Source of the DNA: BD2-11 clade cluster bacterium bin43
Lineage (GTDB): Bacteria; Gemmatimonadota; Gemmatimonadetes; Longimicrobiales; Gaopeijiaceae
Length of the DNA stretch: 64,000 nt
NCBI GenBank assembly: GCA_002238605.1
Contig: MPMR01000016.1
Span: forward strand, 20,501-84,500
Direction: 5' to 3'
Part shown: in pieces, positions 8,134 through 17,033 of the stretch
How positions within the stretch are numbered: the stretch's first letter is position 1
Layout: each line of letters begins with the position of its first letter
Program-made: the position numbers and the translations under genes
Notes under the pieces: model-generated
The model's input: only the letters and a program-made list of their open reading frames with translations
Database searches by the model: none
What the model was told of the DNA's origin: nothing

Positions 8134-9056
8134 ACCTGGCCGGAGTCTTCATCCCCGCAGTTACGCCCTTCGATCCCGTGACCGGAGACGTGGACATCGT
8201 CGCGATGCGCGCCAATCTGAGGGGCTGGCTGGCGCATCCCGTGCACGGCATCGTCATCGCGGGATCCACCGGAGAGGCGGTGCTGCTCAGCCGCGGGGAG
8301 CGCAGGCGCCTCCTCGAGGCGACCGCCGACGTCATGACCGACGACCGCCTGCTCATCGCAGGCACCGGGGTGGAATCCACGCGCGGCACCATCAGGCTCG
8401 GGCGGGAGGCCGCCGATGCCGGCGCCGATGCCGTGCTGGTGCAGCCGCCGGCGTACTACCTGGGGGCGATGACCCCGGAAGCCGTGCGCGACCATTACAC
8501 CGCGGTGGCCGACGCCTCGCCGGTTCCGGTCCTCATTTACCAGGCGCCGCTGCGCTTCAGCACCCTCGACTTCCCCTCCGGTCTGGTGGCCCAGCTCTCC
8601 CGGCATCCCAACATCGTCGGGATCAAGGATTCCAGGGGCAGCCTCGAGAAGGTCGCCGAATTGCTTGACTGCACCCGCCGCGACTTCGCGGTGATCGTGG
8701 GCAACGGCGCGGGGCTGTATGCCGCGCTCGAGCTGGGCGCGGCGGGCGGAATCCTGGGTGTCGCCAACCTGGCTCCCGCCGAAAGCGCCGGGATCTTCCA
8801 GCGTTTCGCGGAGGGACGCACCAGCGAGGCGGGCCGCCTCCAGGAGCGGATCGCACCCGTCCACAAGAAGCTGGTGGCGGGGTTCGGCGTGCCGGGCGTG
8901 AAGGCCGCAATGGATCTGCTGGGAGGCCACGGCGGCGCGCCCCGTCCGCCGCTCCGGCCGTTCCCGGCCGGGAAGGTCGGTGAGGTGAAGGCGGTCCTGC
9001 GCCGGGCAAGGCTGCTGCGGCCGGAAGCCGCACTCCCCGCGTCCGCCTCCGCATGA
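8130..9056 (+). CDS. DapA-family pyruvate-dependent aldolase, resembling 4-hydroxy-2-oxoglutarate aldolase
   Basis: A 308-residue TIM-barrel class I aldolase. GSTGE (45-49) is the pyruvate-carboxylate loop, Tyr137 (LIYQAP) the proton shuttle, and Lys166 in NIVGIKDSRG the Schiff-base lysine. Dihydrodipicolinate synthase (DapA) is the default name. However, segments such as HPNIVGIKDS, the late FGVPGVKAAMD and GGAPRPPLRP recall the HOGA1 (4-hydroxy-2-oxoglutarate aldolase) branch as I remember it, more than E. coli DapA (GTTGE, YNVPSRT). It could therefore act in hydroxyproline or glyoxylate metabolism rather than lysine synthesis. It is coupled to trpS by a 4-nt overlap and lies 124 nt before purA. 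Family is certain, substrate is not. Confidence 0.85.
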   Translation: MNLAGVFIPAVTPFDPVTGDVDIVAMRANLRGWLAHPVHGIVIAGSTGEAVLLSRGERRRLLEATADVMTDDRLLIAGTGVESTRGTIRLGREAADAGADAVLVQPPAYYLGAMTPEAVRDHYTAVADASPVPVLIYQAPLRFSTLDFPSGLVAQLSRHPNIVGIKDSRGSLEKVAELLDCTRRDFAVIVGNGAGLYAALELGAAGGILGVANLAPAESAGIFQRFAEGRTSEAGRLQERIAPVHKKLVAGFGVPGVKAAMDLLGGHGGAPRPPLRPFPAGKVGEVKAVLRRARLLRPEAALPASASA

Positions 9057-9166
9057 CGCGCACGCGCCGCCTGATCCTGCACCCACCGGTTCGGATGCTC
9101 GAGAGCACCCGCCTGCGCATGAGTGGTCGCGCCGGCGGTGCACCGCGCTTCGACGCCCGGGACTCC

Positions 9167-9173
9167 AGGGGAG
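9167..9173 (+). promoter_or_regulatory. Shine-Dalgarno that sets the purA start
   Basis: AGGGGAG lies seven bases before GTG 9181 but only one base before the in-frame TTG at 9175, so GTG 9181 is preferred as the purA start. Confidence 0.7.
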
Positions 9174-9180
9174 ATTGACC

Positions 9181-10470
9181 GTGTCGACGAAGGCCCCCGT
9201 GGGCCGCTGCACGGTCGTGGTGGGCTGCCAGTGGGGGGACGAGGGCAAGGGCAAGATCGTCGACGTGCTGGCGGAGCCGGCCGACATCGTCGCCCGCTAT
9301 CAGGGCGGCGCCAACGCCGGCCATACCGTCCATGTGCACGGGGACGAGTTCATCCTGCACCAGATTCCCTCCGGCATCCTCCATCCCGGCAAGCGCTGTC
9401 TGCTCGGCAACGGCGTGGTCCTCGACCTGCCGAAGTTCTTCGCGGAATACGATGCCCTCGCGGCGCGCGGCATCGAGCTGGAGGGACGGATCGGCATCAG
9501 TCAGCGCGCCCACCTGCTGCTTCCCTACCACCGGGCGCTCGACCATGCCTCCGAGGTGCGCGCCCGGGAGAAGATCGGCACCACCGGGCAGGGCATCGGG
9601 CCGGCGTACGTGTCCAAGTCCGGGCGGCGCGGGGTCCGCGTCACCGACCTGGGCAATGCGTCACGCCTGGAGCGCCTGGTGGAGCGGGCCATGCGGGATG
9701 CCCTGGCGGAGCTGGAGGTGGGCCGGTTCGAGGCCACGGAGCTCGAGGCCCGGGTGTGGGCCGCGCTGGCGCTGGCGGGCCGCACCCTCCCGCTGGCCAC
9801 CGACACCGGCCTGGAGGTCGTGCAGGCGCTCGCGGCGGGCCGCTCGGTGCTGATGGAGGGGGCGCAGGGCACGGCTCTCGACCTCGACCACGGCACCTAC
9901 CCCTTCGTGACCTCCTCCAACACCACCGCGGCCGCGGCCGCTACCGGGCTGGGGGTCGGCCCGACCGCCATCAGCGCGGTTCTGGGGGTGGTCAAGGCGT
10001 ACACGACGCGGGTGGGCAACGGCCCCCTGCCGACCGAGTTCGACGAGGAGATGGGCGAGCGCGTGCGCGAGCTGGGCGGCGAATTCGGCGCGACCACGGG
10101 GCGCCCGCGGCGCTGCGGCTGGTTCGACGCGGTGCAGGCGCGCTACGCCGCGCGCGTGAACGGCCTCACCAGCCTGGCGGTAACCAAGCTCGACGTGCTG
10201 GACTCCCTCGACGAGATCCGCATCGCGACCGGCTACCGCGTCGACGGCGACATCTCGACCGAGTTTCCCGCGGACACGTGGTCGCTCTCCCGGGTCGAGC
10301 CCGTGCTGGAGCGACACCCGGGTTGGCGGGCGCCCACCACGGAGGCCCGCGACATCGCCGACCTGCCGATGGAAGCGCGCAGCTACCTCGACCGGCTGCA
10401 GGAGCTGACCGGCGTGCCCATCGAGATCGTCTCGGTCGGCTCCCGGCGCGAGCAGATCATCCACATCTGA
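9181..10470 (+). CDS. purA: Adenylosuccinate synthetase
   Basis: A protein of 429 residues with start GTG 9181 (see the Shine-Dalgarno at 9167). It catalyses GTP-dependent formation of adenylosuccinate from IMP and aspartate, the first committed step to AMP. The P-loop-like GCQWGDEGKGKIVD is at about 15-28, followed by GGANAGHTVHV, GTTGQGIGPAYVSKSGRRG, GAQGTALDLDHGTYPFVTSS and the C-terminal GVPIEIVSVGSRREQII. All are PurA signatures, and the length matches the family (about 430). Two bases separate it from ffh, so the two genes are likely co-transcribed. Confidence 0.97.
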   Translation: MSTKAPVGRCTVVVGCQWGDEGKGKIVDVLAEPADIVARYQGGANAGHTVHVHGDEFILHQIPSGILHPGKRCLLGNGVVLDLPKFFAEYDALAARGIELEGRIGISQRAHLLLPYHRALDHASEVRAREKIGTTGQGIGPAYVSKSGRRGVRVTDLGNASRLERLVERAMRDALAELEVGRFEATELEARVWAALALAGRTLPLATDTGLEVVQALAAGRSVLMEGAQGTALDLDHGTYPFVTSSNTTAAAAATGLGVGPTAISAVLGVVKAYTTRVGNGPLPTEFDEEMGERVRELGGEFGATTGRPRRCGWFDAVQARYAARVNGLTSLAVTKLDVLDSLDEIRIATGYRVDGDISTEFPADTWSLSRVEPVLERHPGWRAPTTEARDIADLPMEARSYLDRLQELTGVPIEIVSVGSRREQIIHI

Positions 10471-10472
10471 TC

Positions 10473-11789
10473 ATGTTCGATCGCCTGGGCAGGAGGCTGG
10501 ACAAGGCCCTCGGACGCTTCCGCCAGCGGGGCATCCTCACCGAGCCCATGATCCGCAAGGGGCTGCGCGAAGTGCGCCGAGCGCTGCTCGAGGCGGACGT
10601 CAACTTCAAGGTCACCCGCGAGTTCCTGAAGCGGGTGGAGAAGCGGGCGGTGGGCAAGGGGGTCATCCGCTCCATCTCCCCCGGACGGCAGGTCGTCAAG
10701 ATCGTGCACGACGAGCTGGCGGGGCTGCTGGGAGAGGACGTGGCCGAGCTGACCTGGGCGCGCAAGCCGCCCACGGTGATCCTCATGGCCGGCCTGCAGG
10801 GCTCGGGAAAGACCACCACCGCCGTGAAGCTGGCACGGCTGGTCGCTCGCGAGGGGCGCCGTCCCCTGCTGGCGGGCTGTGACGTGTACCGGCCGGCGGC
10901 GGCGGAGCAGCTCGCCACCCTGTGCGAGCGCGCGGGCTTGCCGGTGCACGCGGGCGGGCGCGGGGACGACCCCGTGGCGGTCGCGGGGGCCGCGCTCGAC
11001 GATGCGCGCGGGCGCGGCTGCGACGTGGTCGTGGTCGACACCGCGGGGCGCCTCCAGATCGACGAGCCGATGATGGCCGAAATCGGGCGCCTGCAGAAGA
11101 AGCTGGCACCCCCCGAGGTGCTGCTGGTGGCCGACGCGATGACCGGCCAGGAGGCCGTCAACATCGCCCGGGGTTTCGACCGGGCGCTGGGCCTCACCGG
11201 CGTGGTGCTCACCAAGCTCGACGGCGACGCGCGCGGCGGAGCGGCGCTTTCGATCCGCGGGGTCACGGGCAGGCCCATCAAGTTCGTGGGCGTGGGCGAG
11301 GGGCTGGACGACCTGGAGCGGGTCGATCCCGGCCGGCTGGCGGGGCGCATCCTGCAGATGGGCGACGTGGTGGGGCTGGTGGAGCGGGCCCAGCGCTCCA
11401 TCGACGCCGAAGCCCAGGCGAAGATCGAGGAAAACGTGCTGCGCAAGGGGCGCTTCACCCTCGAGGACTTCCAGACGGCGCTCCGCCAGGTACAGGCGAT
11501 GGGCCCGCTGGAACAGATCGTGAAGATGATCCCCGGCATGAAGCGCAAGCTGCCCCTGGGCAACGTCGATCCGAAGAAGATCAGGCACGTGGAGGCTATC
11601 ATCCTTTCGATGACCCCCGCTGAGCGGAGCGAGCCGCGCCTCCTCAACCGATCGCGCCGGATCCGCATCGCCAGGGGGAGCGGCCGACCGGTGTCGGAGG
11701 TCAACCGCCTGTTGAAGCAGTTCAGGGAAATGCAGAAGTTGATGAAGCAGATGCGGGGGATGGCGCCCCCGCTGAACCAGTTGCGCTGA
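10473..11789 (+). CDS. ffh: Signal recognition particle protein Ffh (SRP54)
   Basis: 438 residues. It binds 4.5S RNA and hydrophobic signal sequences and delivers ribosomes to FtsY. The N domain (1-85) is followed by the G domain with [20 protein letters not shown] (P-loop 107-114), [36 protein letters not shown] and [13 protein letters not shown]. The methionine-rich M domain ends in the RNA-binding region [20 protein letters not shown]. An open frame upstream to 9123 is only the shadow of purA. ATG 10473 is the start that matches the family N-terminus ([13 protein letters not shown]). It is followed by rpsP, the standard ffh-rpsP arrangement. Confidence 0.97.
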   Translation: MFDRLGRRLDKALGRFRQRGILTEPMIRKGLREVRRALLEADVNFKVTREFLKRVEKRAVGKGVIRSISPGRQVVKIVHDELAGLLGEDVAELTWARKPPTVILMAGLQGSGKTTTAVKLARLVAREGRRPLLAGCDVYRPAAAEQLATLCERAGLPVHAGGRGDDPVAVAGAALDDARGRGCDVVVVDTAGRLQIDEPMMAEIGRLQKKLAPPEVLLVADAMTGQEAVNIARGFDRALGLTGVVLTKLDGDARGGAALSIRGVTGRPIKFVGVGEGLDDLERVDPGRLAGRILQMGDVVGLVERAQRSIDAEAQAKIEENVLRKGRFTLEDFQTALRQVQAMGPLEQIVKMIPGMKRKLPLGNVDPKKIRHVEAIILSMTPAERSEPRLLNRSRRIRIARGSGRPVSEVNRLLKQFREMQKLMKQMRGMAPPLNQLR

Positions 11790-11833
11790 CCGGCCGGGAG
11801 ACGCGGCGCGCAGGCACGAACCCGAGGAGACAT

Positions 11834-12280
11834 ATGTCGGTACGAATTCGACTTCGCAGAATGGGCCGGAAGAAGGCGCCCCACTACCGCGTGGTGGTGG
11901 CGGACGGCGACTCGCCGCGGGACGGGCGCTTCGTCGAGACCATCGGCTACTACAAGCCACTTTCCACGCCTGCTCGCGTGGTCGTCGACATGGAGCGCGC
12001 CGACTACTGGCTGGGCAAGGGGGCGCAGCCATCGGCCACGGTCAGGTCGCTGCTGAACAAGGCCCGCAAGGGAGGAGACGCGAGCGTGGCCGTGGGCGAC
12101 GTGGATGCGGCTGCCGAGAAGGCCCGCCGCTCGGAACAGCTGACGCAGCGGCGCCAGGCGGAAGCGGACGCGCAGGCGAACCTGGAGGCGGAAGCCAGGG
12201 CGGAGGCGGCGGCCAGGGCCGCGGCTCGAGCGAAAGCCCGGGCCGAAGCCGAAGCGGGCGAAAGCAGCGAATCCGAGTAG
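11834..12280 (+). CDS. rpsP: 30S ribosomal protein S16 with a long Ala/Glu/Arg-rich tail
   Basis: Residues 1-80 are canonical S16: [35 protein letters not shown] and [18 protein letters not shown] text. A GAGGAG Shine-Dalgarno precedes ATG 11834. The usual length is 80-95 residues, but this copy has 148. The extra 60 or so residues are low-complexity and highly charged, with many Ala, Glu and Arg ([20 protein letters not shown]), probably helical. Similar tails occur in some phyla, and their function is not known to me. It is followed by rimM after 14 nt. Confidence 0.95.
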   Translation: MSVRIRLRRMGRKKAPHYRVVVADGDSPRDGRFVETIGYYKPLSTPARVVVDMERADYWLGKGAQPSATVRSLLNKARKGGDASVAVGDVDAAAEKARRSEQLTQRRQAEADAQANLEAEARAEAAARAAARAKARAEAEAGESSESE

Positions 12281-12294
12281 TCCCGGGGTCCCGA

Positions 12295-12837
12295 ATGGAC
12301 TCCGCCCATCCTTCGTACCTCGTCGTCGGGCACCTCAACAAGGCCCACGGCACCAAGGGCGAACTTTTCCTCTGGCCGCTGACGGCCAATCCGGACGAAG
12401 CCTTCGCCGCCGGAGCGGAGCTGTACCTGGCGGACGAAGCCGGGGAGAACCCGGATCCCTCGTTCGCCGAGGTCCGCGTACAGGCCATCCGCCCGTTCAA
12501 GCGTGGCTTTCTGATCAGGCTGGAAGGCATCGACTCCCGCAACCAGGCCGAGTGGCTGGCGGGTCGTTACGTCCTGCGGCCTTTTGCCGAGGTGAGCCCG
12601 CTCGAGGAAGGCGAGATCTTCTACCACGAACTGCTGGGCACGCGCGTGGAGTCGCGGGACGGAGAGGCGATCGGAGAGGTCGTCGAGGTCTACGAACTCA
12701 CCCCGGTGCATCTGCTCCAGGTGGCGCGTGAATCCGGCACCGTGCTGATCCCCTTCGCGCGCGACATGGTGCGCCGACTGGACCGCGAAGGGAAGCGGCT
12801 GGTCGTGGATCTGCCGGACGGGCTGCTGGATCTCTGA
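12295..12837 (+). CDS. rimM: Ribosome maturation factor RimM
   Basis: 180 residues. It binds S19 during 30S assembly. The N-terminal RimM domain starts with YLVVGHLNKAHGTKGELFLW, and the C-terminal PRC-barrel part contains EIFYHELLGTRVESRDGE, VYELTPVHLLQV and VLIPFARDMV, all conserved in the family. The position between rpsP and trmD is the textbook order. Confidence 0.95.
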   Translation: MDSAHPSYLVVGHLNKAHGTKGELFLWPLTANPDEAFAAGAELYLADEAGENPDPSFAEVRVQAIRPFKRGFLIRLEGIDSRNQAEWLAGRYVLRPFAEVSPLEEGEIFYHELLGTRVESRDGEAIGEVVEVYELTPVHLLQVARESGTVLIPFARDMVRRLDREGKRLVVDLPDGLLDL

Positions 12838-12851
12838 GGAGGAGCGGGGCG

Positions 12852-13568
12852 ATGACGACGGATGGCGTGTCGCGCGCGCAGGACGGCACGCGTGTGCGTG
12901 TGAATATCGTCACCATCTTCCCGGAGTTCTTCGAGGTTCCGCTGGCCACCAGCATCCCCGGGCGGGCCGCCCGTCACGGACTGGTCGAGTACCACGTCGT
13001 CGACCTGCGGGACTTCACCCGCGACCGCCATCGCACGGTGGACGACGCGCCCTACGGCGGCGGCGGCGGGATGGTGATGAAGCCGGAGCCGTTCTTCGAG
13101 GCGGTGGAGTCGCTCGATGAGGCCGGCCGGGTGATTCTGCTGTCGCCCCGCGGCCGGCTCTTCACGCACGACGACGCCGTGCGACTCTCACTGGAGCCGT
13201 CTCTGACCCTCCTGTGCGGGCACTACAAGGATGTCGACCAGCGCGTCGCCGACCACCTCGCCGACGAGGAGATCTCCATCGGCGACTTCGTGTTGTCCGG
13301 GGGCGAGGCCGCCGCGCTGGTGGTCGCGGACGCGGTCGTCCGGCTGCTGCCCGGCGCACTCGGGGACCACGATTCGGCGGCCTCGGACTCGTTCTACGAC
13401 GGCCGCCGGCTGAGCGCGCCCTCCTATACCCGGCCGGCCGAGTATCGGGGGCACGAGGTGCCGGAGGTGCTGCGCAGCGGCGACCACGCCCGCATCCAGG
13501 CCTGGCGGGCAGCCGAAGCTGAACGCCTGACCGCATCGCGCCGGCCCGAACAGGATCCGGTGCGTTAG
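12852..13568 (+). CDS. trmD: tRNA (guanine-N1-)-methyltransferase TrmD
   Basis: 238 residues. It makes m1G37 in tRNAs with SAM. It has VNIVTIFPEFFEVPL near the N-terminus, DDAPYGGGGGMVMKPEP, LLCGHYKDVDQRVADHL and the trefoil-knot SAM site EISIGDFVLSGGEAA, then the C-terminal helical part. ATG 12852 follows a GAGGAG sequence. This adds about 16 residues before the conserved VNIVTIFP. In most genomes rplS follows directly, but here it lies 5.9 kb further on, at 19519. Confidence 0.97.
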   Translation: MTTDGVSRAQDGTRVRVNIVTIFPEFFEVPLATSIPGRAARHGLVEYHVVDLRDFTRDRHRTVDDAPYGGGGGMVMKPEPFFEAVESLDEAGRVILLSPRGRLFTHDDAVRLSLEPSLTLLCGHYKDVDQRVADHLADEEISIGDFVLSGGEAAALVVADAVVRLLPGALGDHDSAASDSFYDGRRLSAPSYTRPAEYRGHEVPEVLRSGDHARIQAWRAAEAERLTASRRPEQDPVR

Positions 13569-13732
13569 CCCGCCCGCCTCCCTCCGGCCGCACGCGCCAG
13601 GGGGTGGGCGGCGAGGCCGGACTGGTAATTCCGATCGAAACCTGACAAAATTACTGCCCGCGCATTGCGCGCGCGGATTGGGGTGGATGTTGGGTGAGGG
13701 GCAACGATACACTTCCCAACAAGGAGTAGCGC

Positions 13733-16700
13733 ATGACACGCAAACAACGTCCAGCAAGCAGGGTGTGGGGCGCCTTCGTGCTCTCCCTGCTGGCCGTCAG
13801 CCTGGCCGTCGCGCCCGGACTGAGCGCCCAGCAGAGTGGAGTCATCACGGGCCGCGTCACGGAGGAAGGCTCCGGTCGCGCCCTCGCCTCCGCCCAGGTG
13901 TACGTGGAGGGCTCCGGAATCGGGACCCTCACCAACAGCAACGGGCAGTTTCTGCTCCTGAACGCCCCTCCGGGCGAGCACACGGTCACCGTCGAGCTGG
14001 TCGGGTACCGCTCCGCCTCGCAGACGGTGACGGTGGCCGTGGGCGAGACAGCCAACGTCGACTTCGCCATCGCCGTGACCGCGCTCGCACTCGACGAGAT
14101 CGTGGTAACCGGAACCGGTGTCGCCACCGAGAAGCGCAGGCTCGGCCACACCATCGCGACGCTCGATGCCGCCGAACTCGAGAACGCGCCCATCGCCGAC
14201 TTCAGTCAGCTCATCGCCGGCCGCGAGCCCGGCGTGGTGGCGCTGCCTTCCTCGGGCTACACCGGCGAAGGCGCCCGCATCCGCATCCGCGGGTCGGCGT
14301 CGCTCTCGCAGCTCAACGAGCCCATCGTCTACGTTGACGGGATCCGCGTCGACCGCTCCGCCGTGCAGAACTTCAACGGCCAGGGCAACCCGTCCCGCCT
14401 GGACGACATTCCTCCCGAGTCCATCGAGCGCGTCGAGATCCTGAAGGGCGCCGCGGCCGCGACCCTCTACGGGACCGAGGCGTCGAACGGCGTGATCCAG
14501 ATCTTCACCAAGCGGGGCAACGTGGGCGCGCCGCGCTTCACCTTCCAGTCGGACCTGACCGGGATCTCCGTACCGACCAACCGCATTCTGCCGGTCGCCG
14601 ACTTCGCCGGGCGGGTGTGCTCCAGCCCCGGATGCACCGGAGACGGTGACGCTCAACGGCTGAGCGATGCCGTGACCCGGATGTCCGCGCGCTGGGGACA
14701 GACCGTGTCGCCCTGGGAACCCGTGGAGCGCAACACCATTCCCGAGCTCCTCACCACCGGTTTCGGCCAGACCTACTCCGGGTCGGTGCAGGGCGGTTCC
14801 AGCGTGTTCCAGTACTTCGCCTCGGCGCGCTTGGCCAGAGAGGACGGTCCTTACGACGCGGCGAAAAACTTCGAGCCGGTGGAGGGAGCCGAGCCCGAGA
14901 ACGACACCAACCGGCGGGCTTCGATCCACTCGAACTTCACGGTGGTGCCGAACGACAATCTGCGCATCGGCGTGACCACGCTCTATTCGGACATGGAGCA
15001 CCACACGCCCGACAACTCGAACAACATCTACGGCGTGTTCTCGTCAGCTCTGATGTCGCAGCTGCGGCTCGCCAACGACGACTCGAACCTCGGGCAGGTC
15101 AACTACTACGGTCAGCCGGCCTTCGCCACCCTGCGCGAGAACGCCTACCAGTTGAACTTCGTGAACTCGCAGCACTTCGCGGGCGCCACCAACATCAACT
15201 TCACGCCCACCGAGTACTTCCGCCTCGACGGCACCTTCGGCATCGACTTCACCTCCGACGACGCGGTCTCCTTCCGGCCCTACCGCTGGAACGTGGACGG
15301 CTACTCGGGCTCGACGCCCGACGGCAGCAGGAACGTCAACGAGGACCGCAGCCGGGAGGTCACGGCGGACGTCAAGGGATCCTACATCTTCAGCACCGAC
15401 CGGATCGAGAACACGTTCCTGTTCGGTGGCCAGGGCTTCCTGCGGCAGCGGCAGTCGGCGGGCGGCAGCGGGCGCGACTTCCCCGGCCCGGGCCTTGAAA
15501 CCCTTTCGGCGCTCGGTTCCGAGTCCTCCTACGAGAACTGGCTCCGGGTGACGCAGATCGGCGGATACCTGCAGGACCAGATCGGCTGGGACAACTGGCT
15601 CTTCCTGACCGTCGGCGCCCGCTGGGACGCCAACTCGGCATTCGGTGAGGCGTTCAACACGGCGTTCTATCCGAAGGCCAACTTCGCGGTCGTGCCCAGC
15701 GAGATGTGGGAAAGCGAGACCTTCTCCTCCCTGCGCGTCAAGGGGGCCTTCGGCACCTCCGGGCTGCAGCCGGGCGCCTTCGACAAGTTCACGACCTTCT
15801 CGTCGCTGGGCACCGAGGTAGGTCCGGGGGTCCAGCCCTCCAACCTGGGCAACGACCAGCTGAAGCCCGAAGTGTCCACCGAGTGGGAGTTCGGCGCGGA
15901 CCTGGGGCTCTTCAACGACCTCTGGTCCCTGGAAGCGACGTATTGGGATCGGACGGTCACCGACGCCATGGTGGCGCGCCAGTTCCCGGTGACGGGCGGA
16001 TTCACGCAGACCCAGCTCGACAACATCGGCGAGGTGAAGGCTTCCGGCCTGGAGCTTGCCATTCGCGGCGCCCTGGTCCAGCGGCCGGGTCTCTCGCTGA
16101 ACGTCTTCGCCAACACCGCCTACCTCAAGGAAGAGATCACCGACATGGGCGGTGCTCCTCCCCTCAAGACCGGCGGCAGCTACCCGCGCTACCGCAACTT
16201 CCTCACCGAGGGCTACACGCCCGGGGCCTTCTTCGGGGCCAGGGTCGCGGACCTGGACATTCCGCTGAACATTCTCTCTCCGGTCAGCGGCGAGTGCGTG
16301 GCTCCGACGCGTGAGCAGGCGCTCGCATACTTCAGCCAGCCACGCAACCCGAACAGTTTCAAGCCGCTGGCGATCGGCAACGAGACCTTCGGCACGCCGA
16401 ACGGCGGGCTGGCGTCGCACAACTGCGGCACGGGGCTGCTCGACACTTATCTCGGCAAGCCCACCCCCGATTTTGCCGGTTCGTTCGGGTTCAACCTGGC
16501 GTTCCTGGGCAATTTCGAGCTCAACTCGCTCATGGAGTACAAGTTCGGTCACCAGGTGCAGGATCTCTCGGGGATGTTCCGGCGGGCCAACAACTTCATC
16601 GGCCGCAACACGCCGCGCTCGGCGGAGCTCTACGCCGCCATGCTGAACCCGGGATCATCCGCGGAACAGCGACTGGAGGCCGCGATCGCGTGGGCCCACG

Positions 16701-17017
16701 AAGTCGAGGGCCTCTCGCCGATGAGCGGGATGAACGGGGTCTACGACGCCGACTGGATCCAGGTGCGCGAGCTGTCGCTCACCTACCGGGTGCCGGCGAC
16801 GATCGTGGAGGGCTGGGGCATGTCCACCGCCACGGTGAACCTGGGCGTGCGCAACCTGAGGCTCTTCATGCTGGGCGACTACCCGGGCATGGATCCCGAG
16901 GGCAATGTGCTCGGTCGCTGCAACGAAGGCCTGAGCTGCAACTTCCTGGACTCGACGGAAGGCTGGGGCATTCCGGTGCCGCGGCGCTTCACGCTGTCCA
17001 CGCGCTTCACGTTCTGA
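13733..17017 (+). CDS. SusC/RagA-type TonB-dependent outer-membrane receptor
   Basis: 1094 residues. A signal peptide (1 to about 32, ending SAQQ) is followed by a carboxypeptidase-regulatory-like beta-sandwich (about 35-110, SGVITGRVTEEGSGRALASA), a TonB-box-like ALDEIVVTGTG (about 120-130), a plug domain (about 135-255, with ENAPIADFSQLIAGREPGV and IRIRGSASLSQLNEPIVYVD) and a 22-strand-type barrel ending RFTLSTRFTF, with a terminal Phe typical of outer-membrane barrels. An AAGGAG Shine-Dalgarno precedes ATG 13733. It pairs with the SusD-like gene 16 nt downstream, so it should import a nutrient polymer or oligomer in a pedal-bin-like complex. The substrate is unknown. The cluster interrupts trmD-rplS. 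Confidence 0.94.
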   Translation: MTRKQRPASRVWGAFVLSLLAVSLAVAPGLSAQQSGVITGRVTEEGSGRALASAQVYVEGSGIGTLTNSNGQFLLLNAPPGEHTVTVELVGYRSASQTVTVAVGETANVDFAIAVTALALDEIVVTGTGVATEKRRLGHTIATLDAAELENAPIADFSQLIAGREPGVVALPSSGYTGEGARIRIRGSASLSQLNEPIVYVDGIRVDRSAVQNFNGQGNPSRLDDIPPESIERVEILKGAAAATLYGTEASNGVIQIFTKRGNVGAPRFTFQSDLTGISVPTNRILPVADFAGRVCSSPGCTGDGDAQRLSDAVTRMSARWGQTVSPWEPVERNTIPELLTTGFGQTYSGSVQGGSSVFQYFASARLAREDGPYDAAKNFEPVEGAEPENDTNRRASIHSNFTVVPNDNLRIGVTTLYSDMEHHTPDNSNNIYGVFSSALMSQLRLANDDSNLGQVNYYGQPAFATLRENAYQLNFVNSQHFAGATNINFTPTEYFRLDGTFGIDFTSDDAVSFRPYRWNVDGYSGSTPDGSRNVNEDRSREVTADVKGSYIFSTDRIENTFLFGGQGFLRQRQSAGGSGRDFPGPGLETLSALGSESSYENWLRVTQIGGYLQDQIGWDNWLFLTVGARWDANSAFGEAFNTAFYPKANFAVVPSEMWESETFSSLRVKGAFGTSGLQPGAFDKFTTFSSLGTEVGPGVQPSNLGNDQLKPEVSTEWEFGADLGLFNDLWSLEATYWDRTVTDAMVARQFPVTGGFTQTQLDNIGEVKASGLELAIRGALVQRPGLSLNVFANTAYLKEEITDMGGAPPLKTGGSYPRYRNFLTEGYTPGAFFGARVADLDIPLNILSPVSGECVAPTREQALAYFSQPRNPNSFKPLAIGNETFGTPNGGLASHNCGTGLLDTYLGKPTPDFAGSFGFNLAFLGNFELNSLMEYKFGHQVQDLSGMFRRANNFIGRNTPRSAELYAAMLNPGSSAEQRLEAAIAWAHEVEGLSPMSGMNGVYDADWIQVRELSLTYRVPATIVEGWGMSTATVNLGVRNLRLFMLGDYPGMDPEGNVLGRCNEGLSCNFLDSTEGWGIPVPRRFTLSTRFTF

Positions 17018-17033
17018 TCCAGGAGAGAGACTC

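Noticed and set aside
9123..10472. Apparent 450-residue N-terminal extension of Ffh
   Set aside because: It is the purA region read in another frame and is Arg/Gly/Pro-rich. Ffh proper starts at ATG 10473 with the family N-terminus.
13565..15004. 479-codon minus-strand frame opposite the SusC gene
   Set aside because: Shadow frame with no motif. The plus-strand receptor is unambiguous.
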